64,000 nt of DNA. Origin: Paenibacillus durus ATCC 35681 (lineage in GTDB: Bacteria; Bacillota; Bacilli; Paenibacillales; Paenibacillaceae). The notes under the pieces were generated by a model. It saw only the letters and a program-made list of their open reading frames with translations. It was not told the DNA's origin and did not search any database. Position 1 is the stretch's first letter. Each line of letters starts with the position of its first letter. Positions 35,334-45,600 of the stretch are shown one piece after another. Location: NCBI RefSeq assembly GCF_000993825.1, contig NZ_CP011114.1, positions 868,001 through 932,000 on the forward strand, in the 5' to 3' direction. A program made the translations under genes and the position numbers.

Positions 35334-36308
35334 TTATTTCTTGAGAAGTCTGTCGATTACCGGTATATAATCTTCACCCGGAGGTTCGTTCTTATGGCTT
35401 GCGTACCAATCTTTAAACGTGGAGACTTCAATTTCGGGATCGCTTGTCATATAGTGAAGCAACCTCTCGAAGGAAGAAATATCCGGATAGTCGGTTCCGT
35501 ATATTTCACAGTATACAGTTCCACCCGAAGATTTATCACGGAACAGGGCCGAGGGATTCTCCGGTGTAGTAGCGGGTTTGGTTTTTTTGTTTATAAATGA
35601 GAAGCTGTGCAAAAAGAGGGTCATCTTTCTGAGCCCGTGGGTCTTCGCTAATTGGATTACTTTCACTAATTCATCATAAGATAACCAGTCCAGATCGAAT
35701 TTGGATGTCTGAATTTCTCCGGTCTTCGAGATTATTTTGACATAGGTGACCGGAATCTCGATGGTGTTATAATAGGAAATTGTTTTATTCACGGTCGGGA
35801 TTTGTTCCAGATTATTATTAGGGTGTTGATAAAAAACGGAGGAATCGATCGGTATGCCGATCTCCGATAAAGCGTACAGCGTGTTTTCGTTAATCGCGTA
35901 AGATCCCCCTCTGTGCGCAATCGGGTATGATCCTGTTTGCTCGGCGATGAAATTTTTCCCGTACTCCAAGATGTCAATCTGCTCGCGTAACGGATATTTA
36001 TAGATCGGTTTACTGTAAAACGGCAGATTTCCGGACGGATGGGTATGCAGCTCTACTTCATGGCCCCTGAGATGGATGTTCCGGGCAAACTTTTGGAGAA
36101 GGGCAGAATCGTACTTAACATCGTATACATCCAGGAAAAAGTTTCCTTTGACCCGGTAACGATCCATCATATCCATAATTTTTCCGATTCCCGGCTGCTC
36201 GGGCAATCCCTCCCCGGTGATCAGTCTTGGTATTTTAAAGTATGCGTCTTCCGTATCAATCGTAATAAATATCGTAAGCTTCTTTTCCGGTTTGTCTGCT
36301 TGTTCCAT
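35334..36308 (-). CDS. Polysaccharide deacetylase family protein
   Basis: A 324-residue NodB-fold protein. The N-terminal FITIDTEDAYF contains the catalytic/metal Asp pair, and the metal His residues are in RGHEVELHTHPSG. A late HSFSF segment supplies another His. No signal peptide is present, so it probably acts in the cytoplasm on a nucleotide sugar, lipid-linked or protein-linked glycan. The start at 36308 follows GGGAGA; the longer in-frame start overlaps the upstream gene. It is the last gene of the minus-strand cassette and begins 13 bases after the 880-residue glycosyltransferase. Confidence 0.8.
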   Translation of the reverse strand: MEQADKPEKKLTIFITIDTEDAYFKIPRLITGEGLPEQPGIGKIMDMMDRYRVKGNFFLDVYDVKYDSALLQKFARNIHLRGHEVELHTHPSGNLPFYSKPIYKYPLREQIDILEYGKNFIAEQTGSYPIAHRGGSYAINENTLYALSEIGIPIDSSVFYQHPNNNLEQIPTVNKTISYYNTIEIPVTYVKIISKTGEIQTSKFDLDWLSYDELVKVIQLAKTHGLRKMTLFLHSFSFINKKTKPATTPENPSALFRDKSSGGTVYCEIYGTDYPDISSFERLLHYMTSDPEIEVSTFKDWYASHKNEPPGEDYIPVIDRLLKK

Positions 36309-36321
36309 TCGAATTCTCCCT

Positions 36322-38964
36322 TCATTCGGGATGCATGAGATAAGCGGGTTCGAAACCCGTTTTTTTTCGCCATGTGATCCGGCCTTCCCCGCCGTCATAG
36401 TAACGACCGTATATCAAATGATCCAAGCCTTGGCCGTATGGATTGTCATCGTCCAAGATCCATTTAACTATATCCAAATGGAGATGGAACATGATCCCGT
36501 CAACCAAATGATCGCCGTGTCCTAGTATTAGCGTGTATAGGGCGACATTCCCCGTCCGCCGCAAATGGATGAATCCGATAAGCCGTTCGTCTGTCACCAC
36601 TTCTCCCTGTTTGTGACCCGGTGCAGCCATAAAGATTCCCCAAAAAATGGAGTAATGAAATGGACAATCCGGCATCTGAAAGTGATAATATTCTTGCGGC
36701 GGCCCTCCGATATCCTCCAATGTTTCGAGAAGAAATCCACTCCTCGGGCCTCCGCTGCGGATTTCCTTGGAATGAGTGATCGAGATGATATCAGGAGTAA
36801 ACAGCCTTCTCACAAAGGGTTTTACATAGTACCCCTTATTTAATGACTTGCGAGCTGCATACTCTGCCGATCTTGTACTCTTGTAAGTTCGTTTGGTTTT
36901 TACAATGTAGTTTTCGTAGGTTTGATTTCTCAGATCCAACCAACCGGCAGGGGCTTCGATCGGCTGGCCGTGACCTACGTAGTCGTCTAAATAATCGACG
37001 ATATAGTCTTCACGGTTTTCTTGTGCGTCACAAGTATGATTTTCAGGTCGATAACTTACGGTAACGACGGGCAAACTCGAATCGCTACCCGATATTTCCA
37101 AAGAAACTCCTTCCCTATTTCGCTGATTGCTTATTTCCGGTGGTCTTAATTCGTTATAGACGTCAACATAGCCGCGTAAAAGGTTGCGCCAGTCCCTTTC
37201 TTGTATCACCCATTCCCTCGCATTCCTTCCCAAGCAGGGATGCCGCTCGGCACTGGCTATCGCCTCCGCAAGCGACGCAGCATCCTCCGGCTGAAATATC
37301 AGGCCGGTGTTACCATCCGACACTATCTCTCGTAAGGCTGGTATATCGCTGACCATTACGGTTTTTCCCATCGCCATCGCTTCGAATGGCTTCAGCGGAG
37401 TCACCAGTTCGCAAACCTTCGCCCTCGTTCGCGGAAAGGGCAGGATATCCATGACCGAGTAAAACTTCCTAACCTGCTCATGGGGAACCGCACCGACAAA
37501 TGAGACTTCTCTTTGCAGACCAAGTGTCACTGACAGTCTATGCAAATCGGGTAGGGCGGGTCCTCCTCCGACGATAATAAGCTTTATATCGCTGCGCTGC
37601 CCTTGCAGGATAGCTAGGGCGTGAAGCAGATAGTCTAGTCCCTCGTACTTCTCCAGGGTTCCGACAAATCCGATAACGAGTTTTCCCTCGAGCCCGAAGG
37701 TCTGTTGCAACTCGGGACATGGCGGCTGCGGTTGAAAATAGTTAACATTTACGCCGTTATAAACGACTGTTATTTTCTCCGAAGGGATGCCCAGATCAAT
37801 CAGATGCTTCTTTAAACCATCGTTGATGACAACGACCCGATCAGCAAGTCGGCAGCAGGTCAATTCATAAGCTTCGTGCAGGCGGTACCGTTCCGAATGC
37901 TCAAACCCTCTCGTTTTTGAAGATTGTGTATAATGCCACATGCCTCTCACTTCATAAACGGACCGAATTCCGAACTTACGGGCGACCACAAGCGGAGGGA
38001 GAGCGTTTTGAAAATTCGATGCCGCATGTATAATGCCCGGCTTCAGATCCTCGAGCAATTTGGCGAACTGAAGGGCATATAACCGGAAATATTGGCTCAT
38101 CGGCATCTTGTTCAATTCGGTATGGTTCGCATCGTATAGGCGATACAAGTCAACCCCGTTAAGGCAGGTATGAACTGAACCGCAATGGTCAGCCGGGGGC
38201 CATCCCAGTTTAGTAACTCCGACGGCATGCAGTCCTATTTCCTTCTGATGTTTAATAATTTCCGCATTTCTCACGGTGTAGCCGTTTATTGTGGGGAGAG
38301 ATTTGTTCCATACGTGGACTATTGTAGAGCCATGAACGATACGGCACAAATCGTCATCCAATTCCCACTGTTTGTGCCAATGTCGGATTTCATCACGCGC
38401 ATTTGCCAGTTCATTGTCATAGAGGCGACCATTTCGCTCATTAACCCGCTTCAGAAAAAACAGCCTCTCCGTGATGTTGCCGAGCCGATGATGGACGCTC
38501 GCAAGTCGCCTGTGCACTTGCACATTATTGGCGTCGATGCGATAAGCTTGTTTCGCATAGTTTAATGCAGTAATAAAATCATTGGATTGACAGCAGATTT
38601 TAGCCAGATAGAGGAGGATTTTCACCTTCTGAGGGTCCGCAAAATCATGCAATTTCCGCTGTACTTCTTCCAGTTCCCTCCGTTCGACCAGCCAGCGCAT
38701 CCGCAAACATGCCCAAGCATGTTTTCCGGAGAACAGATCGGTTAACAGCTTATCAGTTTCAGGGGTGATTGGCAGATGTGAGCCGGAGCTCAATAGAGAT
38801 TGGCTGACAAGCTTCCACATTGACCGCCTCTTGGCTTCCGGAACTTCACCCATAACGGATGCAATCTCAAGTAATCGGTTTGCGTCCCATTCATCCGAAG
38901 CGATTTCGGGATAATCATGCAACCTTGTTACCGGGTCAGACGGGTGTTCTCCATGTTCAGTCAT
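36322..38964 (-). CDS. Three-part glycosyltransferase: helical/TPR N-terminus, GT4, C-terminal acyltransferase-like domain
   Basis: An 880-residue protein. Residues about 90-190 are helical with TPR-like spacing (KILLYLAKICCQSNDFITAL, NVQVHRRLASVHHRLGN). Residues about 215-610 form a GT4 glycosyltransferase (VYEVRGMWHY, VYNGVNVNYF, GFVGTLEKYEGLDYLL, and the donor-site Glu in LKPFEAMAMGKTV). Residues about 690-880 resemble a GNAT-type acyltransferase (ERLIGFIHLRRTGNVALYT, LILGHGDHLVDGIM). The last assignment is inference. It follows the CgeB-like gene by 33 bases. It probably adds and then modifies a sugar on a surface protein or glycan. The start follows AGGAGAG. Confidence 0.8.
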   Translation of the reverse strand: MTEHGEHPSDPVTRLHDYPEIASDEWDANRLLEIASVMGEVPEAKRRSMWKLVSQSLLSSGSHLPITPETDKLLTDLFSGKHAWACLRMRWLVERRELEEVQRKLHDFADPQKVKILLYLAKICCQSNDFITALNYAKQAYRIDANNVQVHRRLASVHHRLGNITERLFFLKRVNERNGRLYDNELANARDEIRHWHKQWELDDDLCRIVHGSTIVHVWNKSLPTINGYTVRNAEIIKHQKEIGLHAVGVTKLGWPPADHCGSVHTCLNGVDLYRLYDANHTELNKMPMSQYFRLYALQFAKLLEDLKPGIIHAASNFQNALPPLVVARKFGIRSVYEVRGMWHYTQSSKTRGFEHSERYRLHEAYELTCCRLADRVVVINDGLKKHLIDLGIPSEKITVVYNGVNVNYFQPQPPCPELQQTFGLEGKLVIGFVGTLEKYEGLDYLLHALAILQGQRSDIKLIIVGGGPALPDLHRLSVTLGLQREVSFVGAVPHEQVRKFYSVMDILPFPRTRAKVCELVTPLKPFEAMAMGKTVMVSDIPALREIVSDGNTGLIFQPEDAASLAEAIASAERHPCLGRNAREWVIQERDWRNLLRGYVDVYNELRPPEISNQRNREGVSLEISGSDSSLPVVTVSYRPENHTCDAQENREDYIVDYLDDYVGHGQPIEAPAGWLDLRNQTYENYIVKTKRTYKSTRSAEYAARKSLNKGYYVKPFVRRLFTPDIISITHSKEIRSGGPRSGFLLETLEDIGGPPQEYYHFQMPDCPFHYSIFWGIFMAAPGHKQGEVVTDERLIGFIHLRRTGNVALYTLILGHGDHLVDGIMFHLHLDIVKWILDDDNPYGQGLDHLIYGRYYDGGEGRITWRKKTGFEPAYLMHPE

Positions 38965-38997
38965 CCTAATGGTTTCTCTCCTATCGTTAGTATCGAC

Positions 38998-40758
38998 CTA
39001 TACTGTGGTATATGCTAAATGATCGCCGCCGCAGGTTACGACCGTAGTTGTTTCGGTATCCGCCTCGTCTACGGATAAGGGAGACTCGTCGCTTTCCTTA
39101 ACCATGCGGATGTAATTGAATTTATCCGCAGCGAACATTTTCATGCTGCTGCTCCGGCAGTCCGAAAAAAACTGTTCAAACCCCTCATCCGTCCTGCCGC
39201 GCAGTGAAATTTCAGATAAAACCTCCTTTTTCACGATCATTGCTTCCCCGCTTAGCCGGTCGACATACCGGTTCTCTTTATCCGGGGAAACGAGCATCAG
39301 TTGGTTCCGGGATTCCAGGTACATATAGCGGGCCTGCTTACCGACGATAGAGGCATCCGTATAATGAAAGGCATGCATCAGGTCGGTCAGGAAATGAGCG
39401 GCATAATAGTCTGTTCCATTCATCAGAGCGACGAAATCGCAATCGGTATGGCGGATCGCAAAGCGGATGCGCTCGTCATAAGGGGTCTTCCTGGAAAACA
39501 GATGCAGCGATACGTTTAGCTTGGATTGCAATTCCTTTTTCTGCTTTTGGGATACGCTGCTCTTGTCAAACAAAAGGATCAGCTCCTTATGTTCCCAGGC
39601 CTGTTTATGAAAACTCTTGAGCAGCCCATCCAGACATACATATTGATCCTGACAGGCGACGATTGCCACACCCTTATGTCCGGATGTCGCGATCCCGAGC
39701 GTTTTAAGAATTTGATCGAACCTGTGTCTGTACAAATGCTTCAGATGTACTTCCCGCAGCCCCAACAAACTGAGCCGCTCGCTGTAATGGGCGTTATGAA
39801 GCAGGTTGTTTAAGAGAGCATTCGACTCATATACCGATCCCGCGATTGGCACAATTCCGGGAAACATAGTTTCAATACCGAGGGAGTAAGTGCTAATCAC
39901 ATTCGTTCCTGCTGCAAGTATTTCGAAAACTCTTCTCGAATACATCGTCGGGCTGTCTTTCACCGAGTTTACGTTTAAAAATACCTTGTAAAGCTTATAT
40001 GCCTCTACCATCTTGTCATAGGGCAATGCGCCTACAATATAAGGGCGATATCTTAAGGGAAACTTATAAACATTGTTGATTCTGTAATTGCGTTTTCGAT
40101 CAAAGATATGCAGGTTAAAGCTCCGGGCCGGACCCAGAATCAACGACATATCCTTTAGCCTATGGGGGTATTTGGTTCGATACCAGGTCCCTGCGAAGGC
40201 CACGTTATCCTTTGAACGATAGCTGGTATTAACGGGATTATGGAGCACGGGCTGTGCGGCAAAAGGGAGGACTCCGACCCGGTCGTGGCCCAGATCCCGT
40301 CTATACCGCTTGATACAGTTTGCGTCGGTAGTAAATACGTAATCGAATAATTTGGCGGTAGAGATGAAGTGCTTGTAGTTTGGGGAATCCTCCTTGTTCC
40401 AAAACACGGTGGGTATTCCGTTTTTCCTGCAAAACCTGATTAATTTCCGTATTACCGCGTCCGGCTTTCCGCCGATATCGCAAAGCTGGCGACGCCATGA
40501 ACCGTCGAGCCCCTTCCAGGCGGATTCCACCAATAAGAAATTCGGATTAAAACTTTGGATTTGTCGCCTCCAAGTTGAGGCATTCAGATGCATCAACGTG
40601 CATTCGTGTTTGAAGCATGCATAGCTGAACGGATCCATGATACAGGCCACACGGATGTCGGGCCGTCCGCAACTGCTTAACCTATACGGCTTGAGAAGTC
40701 TAATCCTGTCCAAGATCATTGCCCGCAATTGTTTCCGGTCCGCTCGGTTTTTAGTCAT
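38998..40758 (-). CDS. CgeB-like glycosyltransferase fused to a GT2-like domain
   Basis: A 586-residue protein. The N-terminal part resembles CgeB/DUF3880 spore-maturation glycosyltransferases (ESAWKGLDGSWRRQ, NKEDSPNYKHF, VAFAGTWYRTKYP, SRRVFEILAAGTNVISTY). From about residue 370 a GT2-like fold follows (GVAIVACQDQY, CDFVALMNGTDYY). Known: CgeB glycosylates the spore crust of Bacillus subtilis under sigma-K control. Inferred: a similar role here. ATG at 40758 follows AGGTGAG and overlaps the dehydrogenase stop by 8 bases; a GTG five codons upstream coincides with that ribosome site. Confidence 0.82.
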   Translation of the reverse strand: MTKNRADRKQLRAMILDRIRLLKPYRLSSCGRPDIRVACIMDPFSYACFKHECTLMHLNASTWRRQIQSFNPNFLLVESAWKGLDGSWRRQLCDIGGKPDAVIRKLIRFCRKNGIPTVFWNKEDSPNYKHFISTAKLFDYVFTTDANCIKRYRRDLGHDRVGVLPFAAQPVLHNPVNTSYRSKDNVAFAGTWYRTKYPHRLKDMSLILGPARSFNLHIFDRKRNYRINNVYKFPLRYRPYIVGALPYDKMVEAYKLYKVFLNVNSVKDSPTMYSRRVFEILAAGTNVISTYSLGIETMFPGIVPIAGSVYESNALLNNLLHNAHYSERLSLLGLREVHLKHLYRHRFDQILKTLGIATSGHKGVAIVACQDQYVCLDGLLKSFHKQAWEHKELILLFDKSSVSQKQKKELQSKLNVSLHLFSRKTPYDERIRFAIRHTDCDFVALMNGTDYYAAHFLTDLMHAFHYTDASIVGKQARYMYLESRNQLMLVSPDKENRYVDRLSGEAMIVKKEVLSEISLRGRTDEGFEQFFSDCRSSSMKMFAADKFNYIRMVKESDESPLSVDEADTETTTVVTCGGDHLAYTTV

Positions 40759-42055
40759 ATCGAATAGACTCACCTAGTCTGTGCGGCATCGTAACGTGCG
40801 CAAGCGGTGTGCCGATTTTTTCACATAAGAATCCCGAAAGTCTAAGCCGATTAAGATCCACCAGATTTCGGGTATCGATGATCCGCCGTGATCGCATCAA
40901 CCTTCCGATCAGGTCGAAATCAATATCTTTGAATATCGTATGGTCGGTAAGTAGGACGATGCAATCGGATCCCGTTACGGCTTCATTCAATGTGGGCACC
41001 TTATCCGTCATGTCTTGGTGGACATAGGGATCGTAAATTTTAAGCTGACAACCGTTTTTCCGAAGCTCGTTTATTACGACAAGGGAAGGACTCTCTCTGA
41101 TGTCGTCTATATCCCCTTTAAATGCGACACCAAGCAGGGTAATGACAGGCTTATGGACATTCCTTACCATTTCACGGATCCGATTTGAGATCAGCTGAGG
41201 AACATTGTCGTTCGTTATCCGCGATAGCTCAATCAATCGGGCAGCCTTGGGCGCTTTTTCGAAAATAAACCATGGATCGACAGCGATACAGTGACCCCCA
41301 ACACCGGGACCGGGTGAATGAATTTGAACTCTCGGATGCGAGTTAGCCAGTTGGATCGCTTCCCAAACGTTAAAACCAACCTCTTCCGCAATTCGTGCCA
41401 GTTCGTTCGCCAATGCGATATTAACGTCACGGTACGTATTCTCCATCAATTTGACCATTTCGGCGGTTATGGTATCGGTAATATGAATGGTCCCGTCTAC
41501 TATTCGTTCGTATAGTTCCGCGCACTTTTGAGCAGAAAGCAGATTTATTCCTCCAACAATTCGGTCATTATGCTTCAGTTCGTGAAACAGCCTGCCCGGC
41601 ATCACCCGCTCAGGAGAGTAGCAAACAAACAACTGTTCGCCGATGACCAGATGCGTTTGTTTGAGTACAGGGAGCAGTACCGATTCCACCGTTGTAGGGG
41701 GCACCGTAGATTCGAGAACGACCAAATCTCCTGCCTTCAAAATGGGGACAAGCATTTCCGCAGCCTTGACAACTTGCGACAAATTAGCCGTTTTTCCGGG
41801 TCCGACTGGCGTCGGCACGGCAATAATAAAGACATCCGCTTCCTGCGGCTGCATCGAAACCGTGAAAACCCCCGTATCGATTGCATCCTCCAAGGCTTTT
41901 TCCAAACCGGGTTCATGCAAATGAATTCGTTTTGAACGAATCATGTCGATCACAGTTGGATTGACATCGATTCCATGGACATTTATTCCAGAATTAGCAA
42001 ACATAACGGCTGTCGGCAAGCCGATATAACCTAATCCTACTACACAAAGCTTCAT
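40751..42055 (-). CDS. Nucleotide-sugar 6-dehydrogenase (WecC/UDP-GlcNAc dehydrogenase-like)
   Basis: A 434-residue protein with an N-terminal NAD-binding motif (VVGLGYIGLPTAVMF), the middle segment LMENTYRDVNIALANEL and the catalytic Cys in GPGVGGHCIAVDPWF. The exact Cys context is that of UDP-N-acetylmannosamine/UDP-GlcNAc dehydrogenases rather than UDP-glucose dehydrogenases. It makes a uronic acid donor by two oxidations. The second ATG of ATGTCTATG is chosen because the first abuts GGGGGAG with no spacing. It opens the glycosyltransferase operon and has a sigma-K-type promoter 33 bases upstream. Confidence 0.88.
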   Translation of the reverse strand: MKLCVVGLGYIGLPTAVMFANSGINVHGIDVNPTVIDMIRSKRIHLHEPGLEKALEDAIDTGVFTVSMQPQEADVFIIAVPTPVGPGKTANLSQVVKAAEMLVPILKAGDLVVLESTVPPTTVESVLLPVLKQTHLVIGEQLFVCYSPERVMPGRLFHELKHNDRIVGGINLLSAQKCAELYERIVDGTIHITDTITAEMVKLMENTYRDVNIALANELARIAEEVGFNVWEAIQLANSHPRVQIHSPGPGVGGHCIAVDPWFIFEKAPKAARLIELSRITNDNVPQLISNRIREMVRNVHKPVITLLGVAFKGDIDDIRESPSLVVINELRKNGCQLKIYDPYVHQDMTDKVPTLNEAVTGSDCIVLLTDHTIFKDIDFDLIGRLMRSRRIIDTRNLVDLNRLRLSGFLCEKIGTPLAHVTMPHRLGESIRYD

Positions 42056-42087
42056 AGACATCTCCCCCGTTCTTGGGTCTTCAGGAA

Positions 42088-42114
42088 TAGAATATGAATG
42101 GGATTTTTCTTGGT
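42088..42114 (-). promoter_or_regulatory. Sigma-K-type promoter of the glycan operon
   Basis: On the minus strand AC (42114-42113) is followed by 16 bases and then CATATTCTA (42096-42088), matching the sigma-K consensus AC-N16/17-CATANNNTA. It lies 33 bases before the dehydrogenase start. It predicts late mother-cell transcription of the dehydrogenase, both glycosyltransferases and the deacetylase. Confidence 0.6.
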
Positions 42115-42211
42115 AACGGCAGATATCATAGAAATATAAAAAAAGGCGTGAGCCCTGTGTATGACGATGCTTCGCGTTATATATGGCTGCGATAAAGTCG
42201 AACATGCGAAT

Positions 42212-42241
42212 AAAAACCGGGAGTCCAATGGAACTCCCGGT
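42212..42241 (-). terminator. Terminator after the Ala-Asp repeat/small-protein pair
   Basis: ACCGGGAGT and ACTCCCGGT form a 9-base perfect stem; on the minus strand it is followed by TTTTT. It ends the transcript of the repeat protein and its 113-residue partner and separates them from the dehydrogenase operon. Confidence 0.85.
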
Positions 42242-42254
42242 CGGTCCTAAGGTT

Positions 42255-42596
42255 TTATTTAATTTGTAATTCTACAGCAGACGGATTTTTGTTGTTTCTG
42301 GATACTTTAATACCTGAGCCGCCTTTTTTTTGAATAATTTCAAAAATAACCTTTCCCGCTACTTTCGACACGTCTATTCTATAGACTTTCTGCGCTCCAG
42401 GCTCCAGAGTATCTATAAGTGTAAGTTTGTCATCAATATAAACGGGCAAAGTTTCTTTTGTGGACGATGCATTATCGTATGCATTCATATTGAATTGACG
42501 GCTGAATTGTTCATTGCTGTTTTTAACCTTCACATACAGACTATCGCTATCTTTCTTTGTAGGAATTAAACAGCGTGATACGTTTGTTTGTGTCAT
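42255..42596 (-). CDS. Small protein of unknown function coupled to the Ala-Asp repeat gene
   Basis: A 113-residue protein with a polar N-terminus (MTQTNVSRCLIPTKKDSDSL) and a predicted all-beta remainder (TLPVYIDDKLTLIDTLEPGA, KVYRIDVSKVAGKVIFEI). No signal peptide, membrane segment or known family was recognised; one Cys is at residue 9. It starts 14 bases after the repeat gene with a perfect AAGGAGG and shares its terminator. A structural partner or assembly factor of the repeat protein is a reasonable guess, not shown by the sequence. Confidence 0.7.
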   Translation of the reverse strand: MTQTNVSRCLIPTKKDSDSLYVKVKNSNEQFSRQFNMNAYDNASSTKETLPVYIDDKLTLIDTLEPGAQKVYRIDVSKVAGKVIFEIIQKKGGSGIKVSRNNKNPSAVELQIK

Positions 42597-42610
42597 ACAA
42601 TCCTCCTTAA

Positions 42611-45600
42611 TTACTCTTCTTTGTGAGAAGAATTAATAGCCTTAAGGATAGCTTTACGATTCTCGTTTCCGGATTCTAACAACACACTCAGTGTATTTGT
42701 GAGGTTAGAGATCAGGGTATCAATATTTTTTGAATTATGATTTCCCTTCAAGGCTTCCAGCATAGCAAGTGTAGATAGAGTCATAGCGATAGCTGTACTG
42801 GTATTATCAGAGTAGTTGATCACCGTATTGTGTCCGTTTGTAAAGGTATTGTGCCCAGCGTCCGCTTTCGCATCGGCGTCAGCATCCGCATCAGCGTCGG
42901 CATCGGCATCCGCATCAGCGTCGGCATCAGCGTCCGCATCAGCATCGGCGTTTGCGTCTGCGTCCGCTTTCGCATCGGCATCGGCGTCGGCATCAGCGTC
43001 AGCGTCGGCGTCGGCATCAGCATCCGCATCCGCATCAGCGTCCGCTTTCGCATCGGCGTCGGCATCCGCATCGGCGTCCGCATCAGCGTCCGCATCAGCA
43101 TCGGCGTCCGCTTTCGCATCAGCGTCAGCATCCGCATCGGCATCCGCATCCGCATCGGCGTCAGCGTCAGCATCCGCATCGGCATCCGCATCAGCATCGG
43201 CGTCAGCATCCGCATCGGCGTCAGCTTTCGCATCAGCGTCAGCATCCGCATCGGCATCGGCGTCAGCATCCGCATCGGCGTCAGCGTCAGCGTCGGCATC
43301 AGCATCCGCATCGGCGTCGGCATCGGCGTCCGCTTTCGCGTCAGCATCGGCATCGGCGTCGGCATCCGCATCGGCGTCGGCATCGGCGTCAGCATCGGCG
43401 TCAGCGTCGGCATCGGCGTCAGCATCGGCGTCCGCATCGGCATCAGCGTCGGCATCGGCGTCGGCATCGGCGTCCGCATCCGCATCGGCGTCCGCTTTCG
43501 CGTCGGCATCGGCATCGGCATCAGCATCAGCGTCGGCATCGGCGTCGGCATCGGCGTCGGCATCAGCATCAGCATCAGCGTCGGCGTCAGCATCAGCGTC
43601 GGCATCGGCGTCGGCATCGGCGTCAGCGTCGGCATCGGCGTCGGCATCGGCGTCGGCATCGGCGTCAGCGTCGGCATCAGCGTCGGCGTCCGCATCAGCA
43701 TCGGCGTCAGCATCCGCTTTCGCTTCGGCATCGGCGTCAGCATCGGCATCAGCGTCGGCATCGGCATCAGCGTCGGCATCGGCGTCGGCATCAGCATCAG
43801 CGTCAGCGTCCGCATCAGCATCAGCATCGGCGTCAGCGTCCGCATCAGCGTCAGCGTCCGCATCAGCGTCTGCATCAGCATCAGCGTCAGCATCGGCGTC
43901 GGCATCAGCGTCGGCGTCGGCATCAGCGTCGGCATCAGCGTCGGCGTCAGCATCGGCGTCGGCATCAGCGTCGGCATCAGCGTCTGCGTCGGCGTCAGCA
44001 TCCGCATCCGCATCCGCTTTCGCGTCGGCATCAGCGTCGGCATCGGCATCGGCGTCGGCATCAGCGTCAGCGTCCGCATCAGCGTCGGCGTCCGCATCCG
44101 CATCGGCGTCAGCGTCGGCGTCAGCATCCGCATCGGCGTCAGCGTCGGCATCGGCATCGGCATCGGCGTCGGCATCAGCATCGGCATCAGCGTCGGCGTC
44201 CGCGTCAGCGTCGGCATCGGCGTCAGCATCGGCATCAGCGTCTGCGTCGGCATCGGCGTCCGCATCGGCATCAGCGTCCGCATCCGCGTCGGCATCAGCA
44301 TCGGCGTCGGCATCAGCGTCTGCTTTCGCTTCCGCATCGGCATCGGCGTCCGCATCGGCATCCGCGTCGGCATCAGCGTCTGCATCCGCGTCGGCATCGG
44401 CATCGGCGTCGGCGTCAGCGTCGGCATCCGCATCAGCGTCAGCATCGGCGTCAGCATCGGCGTCAGCGTCTGCATCAGCGTCTGCATCAGCATCAGCGTC
44501 CGCTTTCGCTTCCGCATCGGCATCCGCGTCGGCATCGGCATCAGCGTCGGCATCGGCATCCGCGTCAGCGTCCGCGTCGGCATCAGCATCGGCGTCCGCA
44601 TCAGCATCAGCGTCCGCTTTCGCTTCCGCATCAGCGTCCGCGTCGGCATCAGCGTCTGCGTCGGCATCGGCATCAGCGTCGGCGTCGGCATCAGCGTCGG
44701 CATCGGCGTCCGCATCAGCGTCGGCATCGGCATCAGCGTCGGCATCGGCATCGGCGTCCGCATCGGCGTCGGCATCGGCATCAGCGTCGGCATCGGCATC
44801 GGCGTCTGCATCAGCATCAGCGTCCGCGTCGGCATCGGCGTCGGCATCAGCGTCAGCGTCAGCATCGGCGTCCGCATCAGCGTCGGCATCGGCGTCGGCA
44901 TCAGCATCGGCGTCCGCATCAGCGTCCGCTTTCGCATCGGCGTCGGCATCAGCATCGGCGTCCGCATCAGCGTCAGCGTCGGCATCGGCATCGGCGTCCG
45001 CATCGGCGTCCGCATCAGCGTCGGCATCAGCGTCGGCATCGGCATCAGCGTCAGCATCAGCATCAGCGTCGGCGTCGGCATCAGCGTCGGCATCAGCGTC
45101 GGCATCGGCGTCCGCTTTCGCGTCGGCATCAGCGTCGGCATCGGCATCAGCGTCGGCATCGGCGTCAGCGTCGGCATCAGCATCGGCGTCAGCGTCAGCG
45201 TCGGCATCGGCGTCGGCATCAGCATCGGCGTCAGCGTCGGCATCCGCTTTCGCATCGGCGTCGGCATCAGCATCGGCGTCAGCGTCAGCATCCGCTTTCG
45301 CATCGGCATCGGCGTCAGCGTCGGCATCGGCGTCAGCATCAGCGTCAGCATCCGCGTCGGCATCGGCGTCAGCGTCAGCATCGGCATCGGCGTCTGCTTT
45401 CGCATCGGCGTCGGCATCGGCGTCTGCTTTCGCATCAGCGTCGGCATCCGCGTCGGCATCGGCGTCGGCGTCAGCGTCGGCGTCAGCATCAGCATCCGCG
45501 TCCGCTTTCGCATCGGCATCGGCGTCCGCATCAGCATCCGCATCAGCATCCGCGTCCGCTTTCGCATCGGCATCAGCGTCGGCATCGGCATCAGCATCGG

